Positions 7,222-11,991 of a DNA stretch of 11,991 bases are shown here, one piece after another. The DNA lies in contig MU069507.1 in the NCBI GenBank assembly GCA_002284615.2, positions 541,231 through 553,221 on the forward strand, in the 5' to 3' direction. How positions within the stretch are numbered: position 1 is the first letter of the stretch; every line of letters begins with the position of its first letter. The notes under the pieces are model-generated. The model was given only the letters and a program-made list of their open reading frames with translations, ran no database searches and had not been told where the DNA came from. The position numbers and the translations under genes were made by a program. The stretch is from Dunaliella salina (lineage: Eukaryota; Chlorophyta; Chlorophyceae; Chlamydomonadales; Dunaliellaceae).

Positions 7222-7360
7222 CCAACAAGGCTAGCTGTGTCTAGCGTAGGTTTATTGGGCCTCTTGGTGAGGCCCCTGCTAGCTTGCTAGTTAGGAAACC
7301 TTTTCTTGATGCGCACGGCCTCTAGCCTGCATAGACTTTTCTCACCTTTCCTTTTTTATT
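7222..7360 (+). mobile_element. LINE 3'-tail fragment, copy 2
   Basis: AAGGCTAGCTGTGTCTAGCG at about 7227 is followed by CCTCTTGGTGAGGCCCC, GCTAGCTTGCTAGTTAGG, TTGATGCGCACGGCCTCTAG and CATAGACTTTTCTCACC with a T-rich end near 7360. This matches 9019-9147 word for word in order. GGGCCTC (7257-7263) and GAGGCCC (7269-7275) form a perfect seven-base hairpin with a five-base loop. No LINE coding part precedes it. Confidence 0.65.
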
Positions 7361-7412
7361 TGCTCCTTGTGATCATCATGCTATGTATGCCAATGTTGCA
7401 CAGAGTATTTTG

Positions 7413-7436
7413 CATGCAAGTATGCATACTTGCATG
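7413..7436. repeat. Perfect 24-bp palindrome
   Basis: The half-site CATGCAAGTATG is followed directly by its exact complement-reversed partner CATACTTGCATG, with no spacer. The CATGCA words at each end match the RY core bound by plant B3-domain factors, though that role is speculative here. Confidence 0.85.
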
Positions 7437-7782
7437 ATCACATGACCAATGATCTGAGTCTTTGACAAGCGCTTTTCAAATGTGGTGATCTGGGTGACTG
7501 GAGTCTGTGGGCAGGCTCGGTTCCTGTAGCTCCCTCAGTGGAAAGTGTTATAAAAAAAATCGAATTTGTTCATTTGCGCCCTGGGAGCTTAGCCCACTTG
7601 CCACTCATTTCAACCACTCAGGCGAGTTCTCCCTCCTTTTGCTTCATTGGCGCTTCTTGCTTTCCTGTTCTTTTCCTGCCAGCTTAACAGCCAACAGATT
7701 AATGAATTTTGTTTATTTCAGAAAATGTGCAGAGGGTTCAACAGGCCTATCTCGCCGGACGTGTTGTTGCTCGTATTACTTT
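7437..7782. other. Unassigned spacer
   Basis: An open frame of about 160 codons begins at 7507, but its composition looks random and it runs through a repeat (7840-7945). I do not call it. No other feature was recognised. Confidence 0.35.
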
Positions 7783-7830
7783 TTCAAATCTACGCATGCC
7801 AACCATCATTTGAAATGGAAAACAAACATC
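7783..7830 (+). repeat. Possible R1 fragment
   Basis: TTTCAAATCTACGCATGCCA followed by ACCATCATTT resembles TTGCAAATCTAATCATGCCA followed by ACCATACCATT of copy b. It is only about 35 aligned bases, so this is weak. Confidence 0.3.
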
Positions 7831-7839
7831 TACAGAATT

Positions 7840-7945
7840 AAAGAAAAAAGAAAAGAAAACTATGTAGGCAGAAAAACTCTCCCTACATCAATTGAGGAAA
7901 AGGAGACACATTGGCTCAAAAAGAGCCGTGTGCCCCCTCCACCAC
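7840..7945 (+). repeat. Dispersed repeat D, copy 1, with hairpin
   Basis: GAAAACTATGTAGGCAGAAA, ACTCTCC, ACATCAATTGAGG, GGAGACACATTGGCTCA and AGAGCCGTG match, in order, the minus strand of 11381-11500. It contains a GGCTC-AAAAA-GAGCC hairpin at 7913-7927, present in matching form in the other copy. It lies directly upstream of the LINE remnant and may belong to it or to another element. Both copies can be read in a frame sharing E-T-x-x-L-(K/R)-(K/R), which hints at ancient coding origin. Confidence 0.55.
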
Positions 7946-8185
7946 CGACACAAAAGATAATGTGGTGCAAGGAGCATCCAGATCTCTAGTCAAGCTTGCA
8001 ACGCTTGCAGCAAAGCAGTTGGGCAGCATCATCAGGAAAGGAAAGGACAGACTTGCAAAGGCATACTTGCCTGTTGTCAGCTCCTTCTGGAAAAATCCTG
8101 AGATTACCCATGAACAGCAAATCAATGGATCAAATACCAAACAGACACACATAAAAACATGCCTTCAATTTCAACTTTTTTTTCC

Positions 8186-8929
8186 ACTTCCGTAAGGTGC
8201 CCACTCTGTAGTGATGAAGACGGTATTGATCACATAAACCTCAGGTGTACCAACTCCACAATGAGTGGGATGCACACTAACAGACATCATGCAGGCCTTA
8301 GTCTGTGTAAAAGCCCTCAGTGCAGGCTGATTTGGCTCGTCCCTTACTGGTATGGTTGGCTGCAATAATGAGACACTCGGAGGGCATACGAATCCTGAAA
8401 ACATAACACCGTGACGAAGCATTCCTGATTGGGTATCCCTGATGGTACTGGCTCTTCAGCCCGCCACCAAAGCTGCTTAGATGGTATCTTTGTGCGCTCT
8501 ATACCAGGCAAACCTGTCCATCTGGATCCCTCTAAGATCCCTGATCGTGACAGAGACATGCACCTTGTTGAATTAAAATTCTGTCCCGACACCAACCCCT
8601 TCATTACTTCGGAATGTGCGGCACCTTAACATTCACACACTGTAACCAGACTAAATCCTGCAGCTCAAGAAATACAAATACAAATAACAAAGTGGCTCTG
8701 CATATCCTCTTAATTGGTGTGGCTGTCACTATTCACAATGATTACACAATCAAACCTCTTGTGAATCTGGGCCTTACAAAGCACAGAGCTGAATCAACAG
8801 CAAAACCGCTCAGTTGCCATGCCATCCAAAAATTGACATCCGATGATGGAGTCCATCATCAACACCAGACATGCTCTTCATTTTCAGGGGACTGCCCGAG
8901 GGGATGGGGGGTTGCTGGGTGTGCGGTAA
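8186..8929 (+). pseudogene. Broken LINE ORF C-terminus: CCHC plus restriction-like endonuclease
   Basis: C-P-L-C at 8198-8209, then His at 8231 and Cys at 8246, gives exactly C-x2-C-x7-H-x4-C, followed by N-R-H-H. This is the arrangement known before the endonuclease of R2-like LINEs. The frame then breaks (TAA TGA at 8366-8371). R-S-I-P-D-W appears in another frame near 8415, and the frame resumes with R-H-Q-S-C-L-D-G-I-F-V-R (8462-8497), where family members usually have R-P-D. H-L-V-E-L-K-F-C-P-D-T-N-P follows, with Glu at 8570 and Lys at 8576 fitting the E-x-K of the PD-(D/E)xK nuclease fold. An in-frame TAA at 8626 is followed by another shift to N-N-K-V-A-L-H-I (8682-8708) and N-D-Y-T-I-K-P-L. 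A last shift leads to M-E-S-I-I-N-T-R-H-A-L-H-F-Q-G (8846-8890) and the original stop at 8927. It is clearly non-functional. Confidence 0.8.
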
Positions 8930-9040
8930 AGGACAGCAGGAGAAGGAGAGTCTGGGCGTCCAGGAGCATGGCAGACAACCCTCCAGATCCTCATTAATTC
9001 TGTTTCTGGCTCTCTCCCAGGCTAGCTGTGTCTAGTGCAG

Positions 9041-9068
9041 GTTCAGAGGGCCTTCTGGTGAGGCCTCT
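9041..9068 (+). other. Hairpin in the LINE 3' untranslated region
   Basis: AGAGGGCCT at 9045-9053 pairs with AGGCCTCT at 9061-9068 with one bulged G and the loop TCTGGTG. Copy 2 of the tail has GGGCCTC/GAGGCCC at the same place. Different stem sequence with kept pairing suggests a selected RNA structure, possibly for recognition by the LINE reverse transcriptase. The stem is much weaker in the other copies. Confidence 0.45.
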
Positions 9069-9172
9069 GGCTTTCTGTTTGGGGTTCTTTTCTTAATGCA
9101 AGCAGCCTTTGGCTTGCACAGACTTTTCTTTTCTTTCTTTTTTCTTCCCATCGCAAAAACAATGAAATTGGC

Positions 9173-9383
9173 CAGAGGGGATCGGCTAGCCAATGTGCCA
9201 GGCTTGCCCTTTTTTGTGATTCTTTCTCAAATCTGACCGTTTCAATCATTATTATCATTTGTGAAAATATTGCGTTTGGCCAAAAATCCATCATAGAGGG
9301 AAATTGGGTTTACCAGTTGGGGCTCATATATGCATGGAGCATTTAAAAAGCACCTGATCTTAGGCATCAGCTGACTCCCTCTG
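9173..9383 (+). repeat. R1 copy h, short with both termini
   Basis: It starts CAGAGGGGATCGGCTAGCC and ends GCATCAGCTGACTCCCTCTG at 9383. The complement of that end, CAGAGGGAGTCAGCTGATGC, matches the family 5' terminus (copy d) closely. Internally TTTCTCAAATCTGACCGTTT and GTGAAAATATT match copy d, and CATGGAGCATTTAAAAAGCAC matches the terminal segment of copies f and g. The middle of the family is missing. No clear flanking duplication was seen. Confidence 0.55.
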
Positions 9384-9488
9384 CGAAGTGGTGCAGTGAA
9401 TTATCTATATCCACACTACGGCAAATTTCTACGCAACTTGCTGCTTTCTACACTTCAATGCTACCAGAAGGACTCATTTGCCAGCAAT

Positions 9489-9552
9489 GACCCACATACG
9501 CACGGAGTATGCAAAAGAAGACGTTTTTAACCCCAGGCACCCTGCGGAGACT
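9489..9552 (+). repeat. R1 terminal-segment fragment
   Basis: ACCCACATACGCACGGAGTA followed by TGCAAAAGAAGACG and CCCCAGGCACCCTGCGGAG follows the order of the terminal segments of copies g and h. It is diverged and short. Confidence 0.4.
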
Positions 9553-9910
9553 TTTAGAAACATACTTCTCAGCTCTCATGCAGCACATGTTGAAAGCAAA
9601 ACCTATAAGCACAAAGTTTCAAAAAGTTTCCATCAGGACTAGTGCTCGTGTCCAGATTAAGGCATCAAGGCGCTAGCAATTCAGGCTAAATCAGTTATTG
9701 ATTTGCAATTTTGAACGTTACAAACATGAATAGGCAAGTGCTGCTCCATAATGTTGTAGGTTGCAAGTTCTGCTCTGCCACGTTTAAGGTTGCCCAAGCC
9801 ACTGGATGGGGGCCCAAGCCACTGAACAGGGCCCCGATACCTGTGTGCCAGTTGTTTATTTTGTGTAGGATACTAGTGCAACATGCATGGCAGACGCACA
9901 ATCAGTCTTG
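9553..9910. other. Unassigned spacer with small duplications
   Basis: GCCCAAGCCACTG occurs at 9792-9804 and again at 9812-9824 (20-base period), and AAAGTTTC is doubled near 9615-9628. No gene was recognised. Confidence 0.4.
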
Positions 9911-9925
9911 CTTGGGGACGGACGG

Positions 9926-10018
9926 TCCGTGCAGGCTAGCCTTGTATTCGTTCACGCTAGCCTGCACGGATGGGTCCGTGCACGCTAGCCTTGTATTCGT
10001 TCACGCTAGCCGTGCATT
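9926..10018 (+). repeat. 49-bp tandem repeat with internal hairpin
   Basis: Two copies start TCCGTGCA(G/C)GCTAGC at 9926 and 9975. In the first, TCCGTGCAGGCTAGC (9926-9940) and GCTAGCCTGCACGGA (9956-9970) are exact reverse complements with a 15-base loop. The second copy keeps the loop sequence CTTGTATTCGTTCAC but its right arm has diverged after GCTAGC. It lies just upstream of a tRNA T-arm-like sequence. Confidence 0.8.
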
Positions 10019-10046
10019 CGTGGTTCGATCCCGTGAGTCGTCCCCA
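10019..10046 (+). other. tRNA T-arm / B-box-like sequence
   Basis: CGTGG-TTCGATC-CCGTG (10019-10035) can fold as a five-base stem with two G-T pairs and the seven-base TTCGATC loop of a tRNA T-arm. It contains the GGTTCGATCC B-box. GGGGACG at 9914 could pair with CGTCCCC at 10039, but the spacing and the sequence between do not fit a tRNA. It may be a decayed tRNA-derived element or chance. Confidence 0.2.
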
Positions 10047-10090
10047 TGCAGCAGCGGCATGCAGCAGCGAGCAGCAGCAGCAGCAGCAGC
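10047..10090 (+). repeat. Imperfect CAG repeat
   Basis: GCAGCAG blocks with interruptions end in an uninterrupted run at 10071-10090. The frames across it (Gln, Ala or Ser runs) are unsupported as genes. A CpG-rich patch with GCGCGCGCG follows near 10161-10171. Confidence 0.85.
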
Positions 10091-10439
10091 GTGGTTTGGC
10101 AGCGAAATAACAGCGGCTCCATGCAGGAGGCCTTTGGAGCTGGCTCGCGGCACAGGCGAGGCGCGCGCGCGAGTGCCAGGTGGCGGACATTGGCGCAGTA
10201 GTGGTCCCAGAAGTTGGCACGGTGGAGAAGGCTGGACAGAGGTGGAGTGTCTCGCTTGGGTCTGCATTACTGCATGCTCATCTTAGCTACTGTGCTCCCC
10301 TAGTGCAAGAGGGGGCCCATGCTGAGATGTTGGATGGCTTTCTCTGAGACTTAGGGGTGGGTCTTGAGTTTGCTGGACAGGGCCTGCATGACAGGTTGTG
10401 TCGTAGGTCCCATGGTGGAGGCCAACTTGCTGGTGTAAA
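10091..10439. other. Unassigned GC-rich spacer
   Basis: It is richer in GC and CpG than the rest, especially 10140-10200. An open frame of about 190 codons from 9711 extends into it, but it starts in repeats and has low-complexity Ala and Arg stretches. No gene is called. Confidence 0.35.
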
Positions 10440-10558
10440 CTTCTGTACCACCTCTTCCTCTTGGTCTGTGCGGTGGGGCCCTGTCATTCAGGCAGGTGAC
10501 CTTCCCTTAATGCACGTGGCCAGACTTGGACTGCGTAGTCTTTTCTTTTCTTTTCTTG
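10440..10558 (+). mobile_element. LINE 3'-tail fragment, copy 3 (diverged)
   Basis: CGGTGGGGCCCTGTCA..CAGG is followed by CTTCCCTTAATGCACGTGGC, CAGACTTGGACTGCG and TAGTCTTTTCTTTTCTTTTC. The second half matches the LINE 3' end (CTTAATGCAAGCAGCC..CTTGCACAGACTTTTCTTTTC) at 9091-9140. The first half is weak. Confidence 0.5.
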
Positions 10559-11331
10559 CTGGAATTGTTGGTTGTTGCCCTTCAAGTTCCCCCTTCCATT
10601 TTCCATGCTTGGTCTCACCAGGTATTTGGTTATCTCTTTAATTGATTTATCTGCAGAGCCTTCCCTGATTGCATTGCAGATCCATGGCAGATCTTGTAGT
10701 CTTCTTTGCAGAGGAAAAAGGGAACAGGGAAAGGAAGGGCTATGCAAGCAGTAAGTACCTGGAGGAATGGGGTTGTCGTGGCTGCGGATCTTGAAGGAAA
10801 ACCACTTCCACTAGAGCTCAATCCAAGGACCGCCTCTGGTTGTGCAGGCACCACCCGCTGAACCATGCAGACTTCCCCTTGAGGACACCATGTTTCTAGG
10901 GAACACCGATGGAGGTGCAGAGGCAACCAAGCCTTGATATTCCCTCGCTGGCAGTAACGCCGCCTTCCAAGAAGAGGAGCGGATTCACCCACTGCACAGG
11001 CAGGCCTGCAAGCCCAGCTCAGCTGAGGCAGAGAGGTGCCCCAGACCTAGGTTTACCCATCTTAGAACATGGAAAAAACATTCGAGCATCAGAACAAAAA
11101 TTGTAAAACAATGGAGCTCGAGATCTGGCCGCGCATTATTATCTTGGCATTGATTGATCCTGAACCCTCTTAAGGGGAGTTCCAAATTTTTACGCAAGCT
11201 CCATGCCCATCTTTACAAGTTTGCCCACGAACTTGCTGCCAATAGAAGTGCTATGGAGAACATGAGTACTTCTTACAGCCGAGTGCTACAGCCAGGTACT
11301 TCAAACTTACTGGATTAAACCCTCCAAATCC
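10559..11331. other. No recognisable feature
   Basis: I see no protein family, RNA gene or copy of the repeats described here. Open frames on both strands are up to about 120 codons and overlap each other. Confidence 0.4.
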
Positions 11332-11381
11332 CCCAAAGCCTTCCCTTTTTGAACCTCCAGATCTTCCCAAGCCTTCCCTTT
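11332..11381 (+). repeat. Short direct duplication
   Basis: CCCAAAGCCTTCCCTTT at 11332-11348 recurs as CCCAAGCCTTCCCTTT at 11366-11381, about 34 bases later. Confidence 0.7.
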
Positions 11382-11500
11382 ACACCTTGTTGTGGATGAG
11401 TTCCACGGCTCTTCTGAGCCGATTCGTCTCCAACACCTTCATTGATGTGGGAAATCTTGAAGAGTTTCTCTGCCTACGTAGTTTTTCTTTCTTTTCTAAA
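11381..11500 (-). repeat. Dispersed repeat D, copy 2, with hairpin
   Basis: Read on the minus strand, GAAAAACTACGTAGGCAGAG, AACTCTTC, ACATCAATGAAGG, GGAGACGAATCGGCTCAG and AGAGCCGTGG match the copy at 7840-7945 in order. The hairpin CGGCTC-TTCT-GAGCCG (11406-11421) is one pair longer than in the other copy, with a different loop. Confidence 0.55.
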
Positions 11501-11641
11501 GGGACAGGTGGCACTTGGGAAATTGGAGGCTCTCTTCAGGTGGGACCTGTTCAAGGAAGGGTTGCTTACAGCATGTAGCTTTAGATCCCGACTGCAAGCG
11601 TTGCTTCTGCTTCTGATGCAATTTTGAAGGACAACTTGCCG

Positions 11642-11720
11642 GCTGGACAACTCCCCCATGATCCCCCATTCAGGAATGGTGGTAAAACTAGGGTCCATCT
11701 CCCAGCTGGACAACTCCCCC
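11642..11720 (+). repeat. 16-base direct repeat, 63-base spacing
   Basis: GCTGGACAACTCCCCC occurs at 11642-11657 and 11705-11720. The spacing is a multiple of three, so L-P-A-G-Q-L-P appears twice in one short plus-strand frame. I recognise no protein there. Confidence 0.75.
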
Positions 11721-11949
11721 TCAAACGCAGGCATGTTGATACATTGTCCGCCGGATGCTTCAATCAGAGCAGCAACTTGATGTGTGCACTTCGTACAAAT
11801 CGTTCATTCGTCGGGACAGCTTGGTGACGCGCTTATTTTCTCACAAATAAATTTTTAGATCGGGCTAGATATTTCATTCAATTCAAATGATTGAAATGTT
11901 TAGGCAGCGGGCTCGAACAATGGTAAAAATGTGAGAAGTGTGTAGCGCG
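11721..11949. other. AT-rich stretch near the right edge
   Basis: AT-rich sequence with TTCAAT/ATTGAA arms (11877-11882 and 11890-11895). No gene was recognised. Confidence 0.3.
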
Positions 11950-11958
11950 CCACGTGTC
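11949..11958 (+). promoter_or_regulatory. G-box / ABRE-like element
   Basis: GCCACGTGTC contains the CACGTG core (11951-11956) with the ACGTGTC extension typical of plant bZIP/bHLH and ABA-response sites. An AT-rich stretch lies about 70-110 bases upstream. No transcript start or gene is visible to the right edge, so function is unproven; the core hexamer also occurs by chance at 5565. Confidence 0.15.
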
Positions 11959-11991
11959 ACTCCGAGCAGAGCGAGTTCTGGAGCCTGAAAA

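Larger units (their letters stand above)
7975..9147 (+). mobile_element. REL-type LINE remnant L1 (3' part)
   Basis: This non-LTR retrotransposon fragment retains the region after the reverse transcriptase: CCHC motif, part of a restriction-like endonuclease domain, a conserved C-terminal segment, a stop, about 220 bases of 3' untranslated region, and a CTTTT-type pyrimidine tail. The tail (CACAGACTTTTCTTTTCTTT) ends near 9147. The 3' untranslated part is shared with L2 and three other tails in the window. Coding identity is clear from 8186 onward. The 7975-8190 stretch (frame with L-V-K-L-A-T-L-A-A-K-Q) is included only because it leads into the CCHC frame. The reverse transcriptase itself is absent, so the element cannot move on its own. 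The nearest R1 copy starts at 9173. Confidence 0.75.

Noticed and set aside
7507..7989. 160-codon open frame
   Set aside because: It crosses repeat D and possible R1 sequence, has random composition and no recognisable motif.
8614..8997. 127-codon open frame as an independent gene
   Set aside because: Its N-K-V-A-L-H-I and N-D-Y-T-I-K-P-L segments belong to the LINE C-terminus, which continues in another frame on both sides.
9914..10046. A complete tRNA gene
   Set aside because: Only the T-arm and a possible outer pairing are present. There is no D-arm or anticodon arm, and three extra bases separate the T-arm from the acceptor strand.
9711..10286. Longest plus-strand open frame (191 codons)
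   Set aside because: It runs through a 49-base tandem repeat, a CAG repeat and a CpG-rich patch, with low-complexity composition and no motif. Its length reflects GC-rich repeats rather than coding.
1..11991. CRISPR array, operon or phage-like system
   Set aside because: There are no regularly spaced identical repeats with unique spacers, no ribosome binding sites with tight gene packing, and clear spliced exons and retroelements instead.

Overview
The window looks like repeat-rich intergenic and intronic DNA from a large eukaryotic nuclear genome. Spliced exons with GT..AG boundaries, decayed non-LTR retrotransposons, short inverted-repeat transposon remnants and long gene-free stretches all argue against a bacterium, phage or organelle. 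The cysteine-rich protein and the LINE lineage recall green-lineage genomes (a fern, another non-seed streptophyte, or an alga). That assignment is tentative and rests on family resemblance recalled without a search.

Only one gene is well supported. It is the 3' end of a plus-strand gene whose last three visible exons lie at 5852-5915, 6121-6225 and 6879-6948. They join in one reading frame, carry canonical splice sites, and encode two tandem six-cysteine ShKT-like modules followed directly by a TAA stop. The 5' part of the gene was not recognised. A second, isolated exon-like block at 4164-4358 has strong GC-ending codon bias but no recognised family.

Most of the rest is mobile DNA. A plus-strand LINE remnant (about 7975-9147) preserves the CCHC motif and part of the restriction-like endonuclease (REL) domain that follow the reverse transcriptase in REL-type LINEs. 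It ends in a pyrimidine-rich CTTTT-type tail. A second, shorter 3' end of the same family lies on the minus strand at about 4895-5370. Three further short copies of its 3' tail lie at 2190-2320, 7222-7360 and 10440-10558.

A second dispersed family, called R1 here, occurs at least eight times in both orientations between 1570 and 9383. Several copies have ends resembling CAGAGGG..CCCTCTG terminal inverted repeats, so it looks like a non-autonomous DNA transposon, possibly hAT-like. One R1 copy fills most of the last intron of the cysteine-rich gene.

Region by region: 1-700 holds a degenerate TGCGTA repeat and a G-rich run. 700-1570 is featureless. 1570-3870 is R1 copies, a LINE tail, a 54-bp tandem duplication and an ATG microsatellite. 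3870-4890 holds the orphan exon. 4895-5810 is LINE and R1. 5852-6948 is the cysteine-rich gene. 6949-7975 is its 3' flank, a LINE tail and a 24-bp perfect palindrome. 7975-9560 is the LINE remnant and R1. 9900-10100 holds a 49-bp tandem hairpin repeat and CAG repeats. 10100-11991 is mostly unassigned, with one LINE tail, short duplications and a G-box-like site. No rRNA, convincing tRNA, CRISPR array or operon was seen.
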